A DNA stretch of 64,000 nt from Microbacterium oryzae (GCF_030406385.1 NZ_JAUEPM010000004.1:124001-188000); one strand, 5' to 3'. Positions 44,602 to 53,260 are shown, counted from the stretch's first letter. A program made the numbers and translations. The notes: generated by a model from the letters alone, not told the origin.

Positions 44602-45597
44602 TCACCGCTCCCGCTCGAGCCACGCGCGCAGCCGCTCCAGGGGCCAGGTCGTGATGACGCGGTCGGCCGGGACTCCCGCCCGCTCCGCGCGCTCGGCGCC
44701 GTAGTCCAGCAGCGACAGCTGGCCGGGCGCGTGCGCGTCGCTGTCGATCGAGAACAGGCACCCCTTCTCCAGCGCGAGCGCGATGAGCTCGTCCGGCGGA
44801 TCCTGGCGCTCGGGCCGCGAGTTGATCTCCACCGCTACGCCGTGCTCCGCGCACGCGTCGAACACGGCGTCCGCGTCGAACTCGGACGGCGGCCGCGTGC
44901 CGCGCGAACCCTCCACGAGGCGGCCCGTGCAGTGCCCCAGCACGTGCGTGCGGGGGTTGCGGATGGCCCCGAGCATCCGGCGGGTCATGTCGCGGCGATC
45001 TGCGCGCAGGTGGGAGTGGACGCTCGCGACCACGACATCGAGCCGCCCCAGCAGCGCGTCCTCCTGGTCCAGGCCGCCGTCGTCGAGGATGTCGACCTCG
45101 ATGCCGCTGAGCAGCGTGATGCCGTCGCCGGAGAGGCCGGTCACCACCTCGAGCTGCGCCGTCAGCCGCTCCGGCGACAGCCCGTTCGCCACCCGCAGCC
45201 GCGGCGAATGATCGGTGAGGGCGAGGTACTCGTGCCCCAGCCGACGACCCGCCGCCACCATCAGATCGATGGAGGTGAGGCCATCCGACCACTCGGAGTG
45301 GCTGTGGAGGTCGCCGCGGAGCGATGCTCGCAGCTCGCTGCGCCCGGCGACGCCGGTGCGCTCGCGGAGATCGGCGAGGTAGGCCGGCACGTCACCCGCG
45401 AGCGCCTCCTGAATGACCCGGAAGGTCGTCTCCCCGATCCCCTCGCGCCGGCGGAGCGACGCCGCATCACGCAGCTCCTCGGGCGCGAGCGATGCGATGA
45501 CATCGGCGGCACGTCGGAACGCCTTCGACTTGTAGCGCGACGAACGCTCGCGCTCGAGGAGGTAGGCGATCTCGGCCAGCGCATCGAGCGGATCCAT
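44602..45597 (-). CDS. PHP domain metal-dependent phosphoesterase
   Basis: A 331-residue protein. The first 80 residues resemble the helical N-terminal region of PolX-type enzymes (helix-hairpin-helix-like 'LRRREGIGETTFRVIQEAL'). A PHP domain follows, starting 'GDLHSHSEWSDG' near residue 95 with metal-binding histidines, and further on 'VVASVHSHLRAD', 'VLGHCTGR' and 'FSIDSDAHAPGQL'. No polymerase domain is present. Likely activities are phosphoesterase or 3'-5' exonuclease in DNA metabolism. It is convergent with the MarR gene, 16 bases apart. Confidence 0.88.
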   Translation of the reverse strand: MDPLDALAEIAYLLERERSSRYKSKAFRRAADVIASLAPEELRDAASLRRREGIGETTFRVIQEALAGDVPAYLADLRERTGVAGRSELRASLRGDLHSHSEWSDGLTSIDLMVAAGRRLGHEYLALTDHSPRLRVANGLSPERLTAQLEVVTGLSGDGITLLSGIEVDILDDGGLDQEDALLGRLDVVVASVHSHLRADRRDMTRRMLGAIRNPRTHVLGHCTGRLVEGSRGTRPPSEFDADAVFDACAEHGVAVEINSRPERQDPPDELIALALEKGCLFSIDSDAHAPGQLSLLDYGAERAERAGVPADRVITTWPLERLRAWLERER

Positions 45598-45752
45598 CTC
45601 GTCAGTCTGCCGCGGCGATCCGGCGCGGGCACTGGCGGGATCCTTTCGGACCCTGTCCTTCTCGCCGCTGTCGCGATCGGGCGGGCCGGGAGACGCTGAA
45701 GGGGTATCGACGGGATTGACGCTCGCACCGCCACCTCGTCTGCCATACCTTT

Positions 45753-45784
45753 CGAACGGGCCTGACGCACAGTGGGCCCGTTCG
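45753..45784. terminator. hairpin downstream of the DUF1697 gene
   Basis: CGAACGGGCC (45753-45762) pairs perfectly with GGCCCGTTCG (45775-45784). It lies 18 bases after the DUF1697 stop on the - strand. The T-containing side (GCTGTTT) faces the + strand. It occupies the 205-base gap between the PHP and DUF1697 genes, where nothing else is apparent. Confidence 0.6.
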
Positions 45785-45801
45785 GCTGTTTCCGGCCCGG
45801 C

Positions 45802-46320
45802 TCAGGCGCAGATCTTCGCCACCGTGCGGAGGTTCCTCGTCGTCGTGACTGCCTTCCAGCGCGGCTTCGCCAGCTGCTTCGCGAACGCCGTGTCGACGCT
45901 GGCCCCCTTCGGCGGCGTCCAGTAGACGACACCCGGCCCCGGTGCGATCGGGTCCTCGTCGGATGGCTCCGCGCTCGCGAGGAGCTCCTCGCGCACCGCG
46001 GCGTCGGCGCAGAACACGACGTACGGCTGGCGCGCGTCATCCGTCGCGTCGAACGGGAAGCCGTCGAGCGCCGCGCGCATCTCCGCGAGGGTCACCAGGA
46101 CGATCCACGCGTCGTACCCGAAGCGCTCGGCCAGCGCCCGCTCGAGGTCGCCCTTGAGGGCGCGACCATCGCCATCCGCGGAGAACCGCACGTTGCCGCT
46201 GGCGAGGTAGGTGCGGGCGTCTGCGTACCCGCGCTCGACGAACAGCGTCCTCAGATCCGCCGAGCGGACGGTGATGCCGCCGACGTTCACTCCGCGCAGC
46301 AGCGCCACGTACTCGGTCAT
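45802..46320 (-). CDS. DUF1697 domain protein
   Basis: A 172-residue protein with the DUF1697 opening 'YVALLRGVNVGGITVRSADLRTLF' and 'TYLASGNVRFSADGD'. The family is widespread in bacteria and has no established biochemical role. There is no signal peptide or membrane segment. It lies between the PHP gene and the topoisomerase gene on the same strand. Confidence 0.9.
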   Translation of the reverse strand: MTEYVALLRGVNVGGITVRSADLRTLFVERGYADARTYLASGNVRFSADGDGRALKGDLERALAERFGYDAWIVLVTLAEMRAALDGFPFDATDDARQPYVVFCADAAVREELLASAEPSDEDPIAPGPGVVYWTPPKGASVDTAFAKQLAKPRWKAVTTTRNLRTVAKICA

Positions 46321-46352
46321 GCCCCGACCCTACGGGCGGGCCCGGACATCCG

Positions 46353-47363
46353 TCAGTCGCGGATGAGCGAGAGCGTGGCCGCCTCGAGCGCGGTCTGCCG
46401 GGCGATCTCATCGGCATGCTCGAGGCGCACCGCCTCGGCGATGGTGCGCCCCTCGTCGAAGGCCGACACCACACGCGGGTCGACATACGACGTGCGGGCC
46501 ATGGTCGGGGTGTTCCCGAGGAAGCTCGCCACGTCGCGCATGGTCGCGGTGACGGCCTTCCGCTTCTTCGTGGTGCTCGCGCGCTCGTCGAGTTCGAGCG
46601 AGCGCTCAGCCAGCTTGGTCGCGGCCAGCACCGTCGCGTGCCAGGTGCGGAAGTCCTTCGCGGTGGCGTTCGCCCCGGTCGACGCGCGCACGTAGTCGTT
46701 GACGAGGGTCGCCGTGAGGCGCCGCCATCCCGTCGCATCCCGGTAGGCCAGCAGCGCCGGCTCGCCGTCGCGGCGCCGGCGCATGCTCTCGATCGCCGCG
46801 ACCACGCCCGGGTCGGCGATCTCGATGCGGTGGTTCACACCCGACTTGCCACGGAAGCGGAACACCAGCGCATCCCCCGAGCGCCGCACGTGCGCGCGCT
46901 CGAGCGTGGTGAGCCCGAAGCTCCCGTTCTTGTCGGCGTACACATCGTCGCCGATGCGGAAGCAGCCGATGTCGAGCATCCGTACCGCGGCCGCGCAGGC
47001 GCGGTTCACCGGCATGCCGTCCAGCGCGAGCTCGCCGAGGATGGAGGGACGCGCGAGCCCCAGTGCGGCCCCGAAATCCAGCACTCGGTCGAACTTGAGC
47101 GCATCCCGACGCGCGCGCCACTGCGGGTGGTAGAGGTACTGCCGGCGCCCGGCGTCGTCCGTTCCGACCGCCTGCAGATGGCCGTTGGGATAGGGCGTGA
47201 TCCACACGTCCTTCCAGGCGGGCGGGATGGCCAGGGCCTTGATCCGCTCGACGGCCTCGGCCGGCAGGCGCTCGCCGTTCTCGTCGAGGTAGGTGAATCC
47301 GCTGCCCGAGCGGCGACGTGTCCAGCCCCGATCCTGAGGAGAGGTGCGGCGCAGGCGAGGCAT
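46353..47363 (-). CDS. DNA topoisomerase IB
   Basis: A 336-residue poxvirus-like type IB topoisomerase, the usual size for bacterial members. The start at 47363 lies at the beginning of conserved sequence. Catalytic features are 'FRIGDDVYADKNGSFGLTTL', the Arg-bearing 'GKSGVNHRIEI', 'DFRTWHATVLAA' and the C-terminal nucleophile Tyr in 'MARTSYVDPRV'. It relaxes DNA supercoils through a 3'-phosphotyrosine intermediate. The upstream part of the open frame overlaps the divergent EamA gene and is not counted. Confidence 0.93.
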   Translation of the reverse strand: MPRLRRTSPQDRGWTRRRSGSGFTYLDENGERLPAEAVERIKALAIPPAWKDVWITPYPNGHLQAVGTDDAGRRQYLYHPQWRARRDALKFDRVLDFGAALGLARPSILGELALDGMPVNRACAAAVRMLDIGCFRIGDDVYADKNGSFGLTTLERAHVRRSGDALVFRFRGKSGVNHRIEIADPGVVAAIESMRRRRDGEPALLAYRDATGWRRLTATLVNDYVRASTGANATAKDFRTWHATVLAATKLAERSLELDERASTTKKRKAVTATMRDVASFLGNTPTMARTSYVDPRVVSAFDEGRTIAEAVRLEHADEIARQTALEAATLSLIRD

Positions 47364-47442
47364 GCGGCGAGTCTGCCCGCGGAGCCTCGGCTCACGGCAG
47401 GCCTTGACACGGGGCGGCAGAGGGCCGAGGGAGACTGAGGGG

Positions 47443-48351
47443 GTGACCACACGATCGTCGATGAGCAGCTCGGTCGCCCTCGTCCTCGGATCCTGCGTGT
47501 CCCTGCAGTTCGGCGCGGCGCTCGCCGTTCAGCTGTTCCCCGCACTGGGGTCGTGGGGAGTGACCGCACTGCGACTGACCATCGCCGCCCTCCTCCTGCT
47601 CGTCGTCGTGCGCCCGAGGGTGCGGAGCTGGAACCGCTCGCAGTGGCTGGTCGTGATCGCGTTCGGCCTGTCGCTCACCGGCATGAACGGCTTCTTCTAC
47701 GCCGGGCTCGAGCGCATCCCGCTCGGCACGGCCGTCGCGATCGAGTTCCTCGGACCGCTCGTTCTGGCCGCGGTGCTCACCCGGCGACTGCTGGACTTCG
47801 CCTGGGTCGCGCTCGCGCTGGTCGGCATGGCGTTGCTCGGGGTCGACAGTGCGCTCGGCGTCGCGCTCGACAGGCTCGGCGTGGTGTTCACGCTCATCGC
47901 CGCGGTGTTCTGGGCGCTGTACATCCGCGCGAGCGCCCGAGTCGGCCAGCTCGTGCCGGGGATGGGCGGTCTCGCCGTCGCGCTCGTCGTCGCGTCGGTC
48001 GTGCTTCTGCCCTTCGGCGTGCCCGCGGCGGAGGCCTCGTTCGCGCAGCCCCACCTCCTCGCGCTGGCCGCGGGGACGGCGCTGCTGGCCTCGGTCGTGC
48101 CGTACACCCTCGAGCTCCTGGCGCTCCGGCGCCTGCCGCAGCGCGTGTTCGGCGTGCTCCTGAGCCTCGAGCCGGTCGTCGCGTCCGCAGCGGGATGGCT
48201 CATGCTGAGTCAGGAGATGAGCGCGCTCCGCATCGTGGCGGTCGCGCTGGTGGTCGTCGCGAGCATCGGCACCGCCCTCGCCGCGCGCAAGGCGAGCGAG
48301 GACGCCCCGGGAGCGGCCCTCACCGGCGAGGTCCCGGTGATCCGCGACTGA
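47443..48351 (+). CDS. EamA/RhaT family exporter
   Basis: A 302-residue protein with about ten hydrophobic segments in two EamA repeats. The segment 'AVAIEFLGPLVLAAVLTRRLLDFAWVALALVG' is typical of RhtA-like threonine/homoserine exporters. A GTG at 47443 is chosen after a GGGAGACTGAGG-like site; an ATG at 47461 is a possible alternative. Export of amino acids or related metabolites is the family expectation. The cytoplasmic tail ends with a basic and acidic stretch. Confidence 0.88.
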   Translation: MTTRSSMSSSVALVLGSCVSLQFGAALAVQLFPALGSWGVTALRLTIAALLLLVVVRPRVRSWNRSQWLVVIAFGLSLTGMNGFFYAGLERIPLGTAVAIEFLGPLVLAAVLTRRLLDFAWVALALVGMALLGVDSALGVALDRLGVVFTLIAAVFWALYIRASARVGQLVPGMGGLAVALVVASVVLLPFGVPAAEASFAQPHLLALAAGTALLASVVPYTLELLALRRLPQRVFGVLLSLEPVVASAAGWLMLSQEMSALRIVAVALVVVASIGTALAARKASEDAPGAALTGEVPVIRD

Positions 48352-48370
48352 GCGCGGTTGCTCTCGCGGG

Positions 48371-48931
48371 CTACGCGCCGAGGAAGGTCGTCGGGTCGAA
48401 CTCGGCGATCGGGATGACGCGCAGACGCGGCAGCTGCGCGTCGAACACGGCCGCGTCGTACTCGAGATCGAAGCGGTGCAGGCCCGGCAGCGCGGAGTAG
48501 CCGGCGTTGCGGAACTCGTTGAACGCGACGACCGCCACCCGCCGGTCGCCGCCGATCAGCGCCGCGACGTCGTCGAGGAAATCTCCGTCGTGGCTGACGA
48601 GCATCACGTCATCTTCGCGCCCGACGAGCGCCTGCAGCGTGCGCTGAATGGCGATGTCGACGACCTTCTCGTCCGGCGCGCCGGAGAGGAGGACCACCTC
48701 GTAGTCCATCGCCTTCAGCGCCTGCACGAAGCTCTGCGGGATGGTCTGGGACGCGTTGATGAAGAAGACGCCGCGGGATGACTGGTTCCACTGCCGGGCG
48801 GCGAACGACATCAGCCGATCCCACCGGGGACGCTCCTCGGGCTGCGGACGGCGGCCGATGATCGACGTCCCGAGCGTCGCGTCGATGTTCTCGCCGTCGA
48901 CGAGCACCCAGGTCGTACCGCTTCCGCGCAT
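48371..48931 (-). CDS. NYN domain (PIN-like) protein
   Basis: A 186-residue protein of the NYN/LabA-like family. The acidic metal-binding residues of the PIN-like fold appear in 'WVLVDGENIDATLG', 'APDEKVVDIAIQRTL' and 'DVMLVSHDGDFLDDVAAL'. The family includes putative ribonucleases. No membrane or secretion signal is present. It is convergent with the EamA gene. Confidence 0.88.
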   Translation of the reverse strand: MRGSGTTWVLVDGENIDATLGTSIIGRRPQPEERPRWDRLMSFAARQWNQSSRGVFFINASQTIPQSFVQALKAMDYEVVLLSGAPDEKVVDIAIQRTLQALVGREDDVMLVSHDGDFLDDVAALIGGDRRVAVVAFNEFRNAGYSALPGLHRFDLEYDAAVFDAQLPRLRVIPIAEFDPTTFLGA

Positions 48932-49003
48932 CTCGCGCCTCCCCGTCCGGCGCCGTCCTGCGGTGGCCGGGCCTTCCTCGATCCTACGAGGCGTGGCAGG
49001 CGA

Positions 49004-49378
49004 CTACTCGCACACAGCGGAGAGCGCGGACTTCGCCTGCTCGATGGCGGCGATGCTCTCGGGTGCGGACAGGTCCGAGACGCCCGCCAGCGCGGTGGAC
49101 TGCGTGCGGATGAGCTCCCCGATCTGTCCCCCGACGTCGTCGGCCAGGTCGTCGAGGGTCTGCACGAGCGAATCGCGAGCGGCGCCCAGTTGCTCCTGCG
49201 TCACGCCGACCTGGCCGACCGCCTGCCGGTACTGCCCGTACGCGTCATCCGCGGTCGCGCAGATCTCCTCGACCGGGACACCGAGCGCGTCTGCCGCGAC
49301 GTGCGTCGCCTGGGCGCAGCCCGTGAGGGCCGACAGCAGACCGACGGCGAGCAGCGGTACGAGGGCGGGTCGACGCAT
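49004..49378 (-). CDS. small lipoprotein of unknown function
   Basis: A 124-residue protein whose signal peptide ends in the lipobox 'ALTGC' (Cys21). The mature part is helical, about 100 residues, with 'AYGQYRQAVGQVGVTQEQLG' and a heptad-like 'LVQTLDDLADDVGGQIGELI', suggesting a coiled coil or helical bundle outside the membrane. No known family is recognised. The start is the ATG directly before the basic MRRP segment; the long open frame upstream is a shadow of the aldo/keto reductase gene. Confidence 0.8.
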   Translation of the reverse strand: MRRPALVPLLAVGLLSALTGCAQATHVAADALGVPVEEICATADDAYGQYRQAVGQVGVTQEQLGAARDSLVQTLDDLADDVGGQIGELIRTQSTALAGVSDLSAPESIAAIEQAKSALSAVCE

Positions 49379-49440
49379 GCCACGACGGTACCGGCCCGTC
49401 GCTGAGAGACCGGCCCCGGCCATCCGCCCGCCCCTGCCTG

Positions 49441-50376
49441 TCAGGGCACCCGGTGCCCGGCCGCCCGCGTCAGCTCGTACCACTCGGCGCGCGTCAGCGG
49501 GATGTCGCTGCCGGCAGCGGCGGCCGCCACCCGCTCGGGCGTCGTCGTTCCCAGCACGACCTGCATCCCGGCGGGATGACGCGTGATCCAGGCCGTGGCG
49601 ATGGCCATGGCGTCGACCTCGTACTGCGCGGCCAGGCGGTCGATGACCGCGTTGAGCTCGGGATAGTCGGACGAGCCGAGGAAGACCCCCGTGAAGAAGC
49701 CGGACTGGAACGGCGACCACGCCTGGAGGGTGATGTCGTTGATCCGGCTGTACTCCACGAGACCGCCGCCGTCGAGCACCTGCGACTGCTCCACGCCGGC
49801 CATGTTCGCGGCGATCCCCTGCGCGATGATCGGCGCGTGCGTGATGGACAGCTGCACCTGGTTCGCCACGATCGGCTGTCGCACGGACGTGCGCAGCAGA
49901 TCGATCTGGCGCGGCGTGTGGTTCGAGACGCCGAAGGCGCGCACCTTGCCGGCCGACTCCAGCTCGTCGAACGCGCGGGCCACCTCGTCGGGCTCGACCA
50001 GAGCGTCGGGGCGGTGCAGGAGGAGGACATCGATGTAATCGGTCTCGAGGGCGCGCAGGGATCCCTCGACCGACTCGATGATGTGCTCGTAGGAGAAGTC
50101 GAAGTACGGGCCCTCCCGCACGATCCCGCACTTCGTCTGGATGGTGAGCTCCGCGCGCTCGGACGAGGAGAGCTGCATCGCCTCTGCGAACCGCCGCTCG
50201 CACTGGTGCGGCTCGGTGCCGTAGATGTCGGCGTGATCGAAGAAATCGATCCCCGCGCCGCGGGCGGTGTCGACGAGCTCGCGGATCTGCTCGTCGGTCT
50301 TGTCCGAGATCCGCATGAGACCCGCGACGACGTTGGGAACCTGCTGGCCAGTGGGTCCGAGAGGGACGGTCCTCAT
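49441..50376 (-). CDS. aldo/keto reductase
   Basis: A 311-residue NADPH-dependent TIM-barrel reductase of the YdhF-like group. Catalytic elements are 'DFFDHADIYG' with the Asp-Tyr pair and 'LLHRPDALVEPDEVARAF' with the active-site His. The late 'GTTTPERVAAAAAGSDIPLTRAEWYELTRAA' region resembles the cofactor phosphate-binding end. It reduces an aldehyde or ketone; the substrate is unknown. It is divergent from the Dps gene. Confidence 0.92.
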   Translation of the reverse strand: MRTVPLGPTGQQVPNVVAGLMRISDKTDEQIRELVDTARGAGIDFFDHADIYGTEPHQCERRFAEAMQLSSSERAELTIQTKCGIVREGPYFDFSYEHIIESVEGSLRALETDYIDVLLLHRPDALVEPDEVARAFDELESAGKVRAFGVSNHTPRQIDLLRTSVRQPIVANQVQLSITHAPIIAQGIAANMAGVEQSQVLDGGGLVEYSRINDITLQAWSPFQSGFFTGVFLGSSDYPELNAVIDRLAAQYEVDAMAIATAWITRHPAGMQVVLGTTTPERVAAAAAGSDIPLTRAEWYELTRAAGHRVP

Positions 50377-50553
50377 CGAGTGTCCTTTCGATCGATGCCG
50401 ACAGCGTCATCGGCGCTTCCCACGATAGGGCCGGCCACGGACGTCGCGGCCGACCGGATGCGCGGCTAACACGACCGGGCGCGCGCGACAAGGCCGCGAC
50501 AGCCGTCGCCGCTCCTTCGTAACCTGGCCATCCACGCGACCGGAAGGAACACG

Positions 50554-51144
50554 ATGGCTGAGACCAAGAACGACACCGCGAACGCATCGAAGAGCACGAC
50601 GGAGAAGAACCGCCGGCGCCCGGCACGCGGCGGAAGCGGCGCCGACGTCACCAAGGAGCAGAACGCGGAGCACGGCTTCGCCGCCTCGAAGGAGCTGAGC
50701 GAGCGGCTCCAGGCCGTGCTCGTCGACCTCATCGAGCTCTCGCTGCAGGGCAAGCAGGCCCACTGGAATGTCGTCGGGACGAACTTCCGCGACACGCACC
50801 TCCAGCTCGACGAGGTCATCGAGTCCGCCCGCGAGTTCTCCGACACCATCGCCGAGCGGATGCGCGCGCTGCACGCGCTGCCCGACGGGCGCAGCGACAC
50901 CGTCGCCGAGGGCACGACGCTGCCGGAGTTCCCGCAGGGCGAGATCGCCACGAGCGAGGTCATCGACCTCATCACCGAGCGCATCGACGCCGTCTGCCAG
51001 ACATGCCGCGATGTGCATGACGACGTGGACGAGGAGGACCCGACCACCGCGGACATCCTGCACGCCGTCCTCGAGCGCCTCGAGCAGCTGTCCTGGATGG
51101 TCAGCGCCGAGAACCGCACGCCCCGCGCGAACCGCTCGCGCTGA
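50554..51144 (+). CDS. dps: Dps family DNA-protection/ferritin-like protein
   Basis: A 196-residue protein with the Dps ferroxidase signature 'KQAHWNVVGTNFRDTHLQLDEV' around residues 67-88 (His and Asp/Glu ligands at the dimer interface). A 45-residue Lys/Arg-rich N-terminal tail could bind DNA. Dps forms a dodecamer that stores iron and shields DNA from peroxide. A GGAAGG site precedes the ATG. It probably has its own stress promoter in the 177-base gap after the divergent reductase gene. Confidence 0.95.
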   Translation: MAETKNDTANASKSTTEKNRRRPARGGSGADVTKEQNAEHGFAASKELSERLQAVLVDLIELSLQGKQAHWNVVGTNFRDTHLQLDEVIESAREFSDTIAERMRALHALPDGRSDTVAEGTTLPEFPQGEIATSEVIDLITERIDAVCQTCRDVHDDVDEEDPTTADILHAVLERLEQLSWMVSAENRTPRANRSR

Positions 51145-51169
51145 GTCAGCGGAAGCGCTGAGTCAGCGG
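51138..51169. repeat. 15-base direct repeat across two convergent stop codons
   Basis: GCGCTGAGTCAGCGG occurs at 51138-51152 and 51155-51169. The first copy contains the dps stop codon and the second the stop of the convergent SixA gene. It looks like a small tandem duplication in the intergenic spot. Confidence 0.6.
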
Positions 51170-51657
51170 GAGCGCTTCACCACCACGCGCTCGACACTCG
51201 CCGTGCCGACCTCGACCCCGGGCCATGCGTCTGCGGGCAGGTCGAGCACGGCGAGCGTCGTCGTCGGGTAGCTGAGCGGCACGCGCTCCCGATCGGCCGA
51301 CAGCACCGCCACCAGGTCGTGGATGCCCGGATTGTGGCCGACGACCAGCACGGTCTCCGCATCGCCGCCGCGCTCGCGCACCACCTGCAGGAGGCGCCGC
51401 GCCGACGCCGCATAGGCGTCGTCCTCGAACTGCGCGACGGGAGCGGTCGGCAGCTCCGATGCGAGCTGCTCCCACGTCTGCCTCGTGCGGCGGGCGACGG
51501 AGACGAGCGCGGCATCCGGTGTGAGGCCGTGCGCGGCGAGATAGGCGCCTAGATCACGGGCGTCCGCTGCGCCCTGCGCCGTCACGGGGCGCTCGAGGTC
51601 GTCGACGCCATCTGGCCAGTCCGCCGTCGCGTGGCGGACGAGCAGCAGGCGGACCAT
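51163..51657 (-). CDS. SixA-type histidine phosphatase
   Basis: A 164-residue histidine phosphatase superfamily protein. The catalytic His is in 'LLVRHATADWP' (residues 5-15), followed by the SixA-like 'LERPVTAQGAADA' and a second His in 'VLVVGHNPGIHDL'. It removes phosphate from phosphohistidine or small phosphorylated substrates. Its start overlaps the stop of a small upstream gene (TGATG), so the two are coupled. Confidence 0.9.
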   Translation of the reverse strand: MVRLLLVRHATADWPDGVDDLERPVTAQGAADARDLGAYLAAHGLTPDAALVSVARRTRQTWEQLASELPTAPVAQFEDDAYAASARRLLQVVRERGGDAETVLVVGHNPGIHDLVAVLSADRERVPLSYPTTTLAVLDLPADAWPGVEVGTASVERVVVKRSR

Positions 51658-51851
51658 CAGCCCCGCGGCTCGTCTTCGCCCGGCTGCCCGAACCCTGGTC
51701 GCACCGCCGCGTCGTCACGGACGTCGATGCGGGTGACACCGTCGCGACGGGTGACGTCGATGCGCGGCTTCGCGTCCTCCTCCGTCGCCTCCGGGGCGGA
51801 CGTCAGCTGATCGCGACGCTTCTCCTCGTCGCTCATGTCGTGCGGTCCCAT
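51657..51851 (-). CDS. small charged hypothetical protein, coupled to SixA gene
   Basis: A 64-residue protein starting at 51851 after a GAGGAGG site. It is highly charged ('SDEEKRRDQ' near the start) and has a short duplicated strand-like motif, 'RIDVTRRDGVTRIDVRDD' (30-47). No family is recognised. It ends in TGATG with the SixA-type phosphatase start, which suggests the two are made together. Confidence 0.65.
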   Translation of the reverse strand: MGPHDMSDEEKRRDQLTSAPEATEEDAKPRIDVTRRDGVTRIDVRDDAAVRPGFGQPGEDEPRG

Positions 51852-52064
51852 GGGTCCTCCTCGGCGCTCTTCCTCCGGCGACCATATTCCATTCGCGGCA
51901 TCCCGTCTGCCCCTTGCGCTGGTTCGCTCGGGTAGCACTGGTCGGCCTCCCCCACAAGGCGGATGCGAATGCCACGACACCGTGCCTATGGTGGAAGAGC
52001 GGTCAGGGTGGACCGCTGCGCCGCGACGCGAGGAGCGTCGTCGCCGAGTAGAGGAGATGCAGTC

Positions 52065-52286
52065 ATGACCATCGCGGATCACGGCACGCACACGACATGG
52101 TGCCCGGTTCCGGGCGGCCTTCAGGTGGCGAACCGGGGCGGAGCGTTCATGGGTTTCATCGAGAAGCTGCCGGGAGGCGGATTCGCCGCGTTCGACGCGC
52201 ACTCGGAGCGCATCGCGGACTTCGCCGGCCTGGCCGAAGCGCGCGCCGCTGTCGAATCCGGCCGACGGGCATCCGATCAGTCGTAG
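52065..52286 (+). CDS. small hypothetical protein
   Basis: A 73-residue protein with a GAGGAG site ten bases upstream of the ATG. It is Gly-rich in the middle ('GGAFMGFIEKLPGGGFAAFDA'), with beta-strand character, then a helical end. No domain is recognised. It overlaps the convergent DUF952 gene by ten bases at the 3' ends. The good ribosome site makes it more credible than its length alone would. Confidence 0.6.
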   Translation: MTIADHGTHTTWCPVPGGLQVANRGGAFMGFIEKLPGGGFAAFDAHSERIADFAGLAEARAAVESGRRASDQS

Positions 52287-52615
52287 AGAGGACGTTCGGA
52301 GACGATCACGTCGTCGGTCATCGGGATGGGGCCCATGATCGATGGGCTCCCGTCCTCGATGAGCACTTGCACTCCCGCCGCTTCGAGCGCGGCCACGTCG
52401 AGCTCGACGGCCACGAGCGGCAGTGAGCTGTCGCCGAATTCGCTGGCCACGACGTCGTCGACGCGTTCCTCGGTCGTCGCGTGGATGAAGCCGGCTTCCT
52501 CCAAGGGGATCCCGCGCGTCGATACGCGGTACATGCCGGGTGCGCGGCTCAGCTCCCAGTCGTCCTCGACGGCGATGTGGAAGACGACGTCGTAGCGCTC
52601 GTCACTGTCGGTCAT
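52277..52615 (-). CDS. DUF952 family protein
   Basis: A 112-residue protein with DUF952 features: 'VFHIAVEDDWELSR' near the N terminus, 'GFIHATTEERVDDVV' with the conserved His, and 'GPIPMTDDVIVSERPL' at the end. The family resembles a mono-ADP-ribosyltransferase-like fold in some classifications, but its function is unknown. A second DUF952 protein lies at 55292-55612, on the other side of the HNH gene. Its upstream region carries an 11-base tandem repeat. Confidence 0.85.
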   Translation of the reverse strand: MTDSDERYDVVFHIAVEDDWELSRAPGMYRVSTRGIPLEEAGFIHATTEERVDDVVASEFGDSSLPLVAVELDVAALEAAGVQVLIEDGSPSIMGPIPMTDDVIVSERPLYD

Positions 52616-52649
52616 GCTCGCTCCTCGGATCGTCTGGCTTCGGCTCGCC

Positions 52650-52717
52650 GCACGGCTGCCGCCACGGCTGCCGCACGGCTGCCGCACGGCTGCCGCACGG
52701 CTGCCGCCACGGTAGCC
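52650..52717. repeat. 11/12-base tandem repeat upstream of DUF952 gene
   Basis: Six head-to-tail units based on GCACGGCTGCC, with unit lengths 11, 12, 11, 11, 11 and 12; the last has one substitution. They start 35 bases upstream of the DUF952 start codon. Slippage could vary the copy number and so promoter spacing. Confidence 0.85.
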
Positions 52718-52783
52718 GGGGTGCGGGCGCGCGGAGGAGACGGTTGACAGCGGCCACTCGGAGTCAGGGCGTGGACACGAAAC

Positions 52784-52809
52784 GGGGACGATCCCGAAGG
52801 ATCGCCCCC
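52784..52809 (-). terminator. hairpin after the small acidic ORF
   Basis: GGGGACGATCC (52784-52794) pairs with GGATCGCCCCC (52799-52809) with one mismatch and a 4-base loop. It lies about 35 bases beyond the stop of the - strand ORF at 52845. Confidence 0.5.
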
Positions 52810-52844
52810 GCTGGTCCCCGCGGCGCCCGGCGCGGATGCTCGGG

Positions 52845-53045
52845 TCAGGGCAGGTCTTCCACGTCGACGGAGTCCCCGTCCTGGTTCTGACTGTCGCCCT
52901 CGCCTGCGCCGCTGAGAGGGCCGCGGACCGCGTCCGGCGGCACCTCGCCATCGCTCGAGCCGAGGCCCGCAGGACCATCGGGCAGGCGCTCCGGGGATCC
53001 CTGCGCGTTCTCCTGGGCCAGTTTGTCGTCCGCTTCGTTCTGCAT
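52845..53045 (-). CDS. small acidic, probably disordered hypothetical protein
   Basis: A 66-residue protein rich in Asp, Glu, Gly, Gln and Asn (starting 'MQNEADDKLAQENAQG', ending 'DGDSVDVEDLP'), with no hydrophobic core. A GAAGG site lies ten bases upstream of the ATG and a hairpin follows the gene, which supports expression. No family is recognised. Confidence 0.55.
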   Translation of the reverse strand: MQNEADDKLAQENAQGSPERLPDGPAGLGSSDGEVPPDAVRGPLSGAGEGDSQNQDGDSVDVEDLP

Positions 53046-53171
53046 AGGGCGAGCCTTCTCGTCGGCATCGCGGCCAGCGAGGGGATTGACAGACGCGCTC
53101 GCTCGGCTCTCGGGCCGGATGGCCTGGGCTGTGCTCGGCAGGCCGGTCGCCGCGGGCGGGCGCGTGAGTAA

Positions 53172-53225
53172 GCAGAGCGCTTTCTATCGGTGCCGGATTC
53201 GTTTGATCCGCCGTAAACGCTCTGC
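53172..53225. repeat. nested inverted repeat upstream of HNH gene
   Basis: An outer pair, GCAGAGCG (53172-53179) with CGCTCTGC (53218-53225), encloses an inner pair, CGGAT (53194-53198) with ATCCG (53206-53210). The segment is richer in A/T than its surroundings. It lies in the 284-base gap before the DUF222/HNH gene, where no other gene is seen. It may be a structured RNA, a cruciform or a protein site. Confidence 0.5.
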
Positions 53226-53260
53226 GCACAGTTTCCCTGCTTAGGCGCGTCGTAAGAGAG

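Noticed and set aside
52650..52717. Coding repeat in a longer DUF952 protein
   Set aside because: The unit lengths (11 and 12) break any single frame, and the DUF952 domain starts cleanly at the ATG at 52615.
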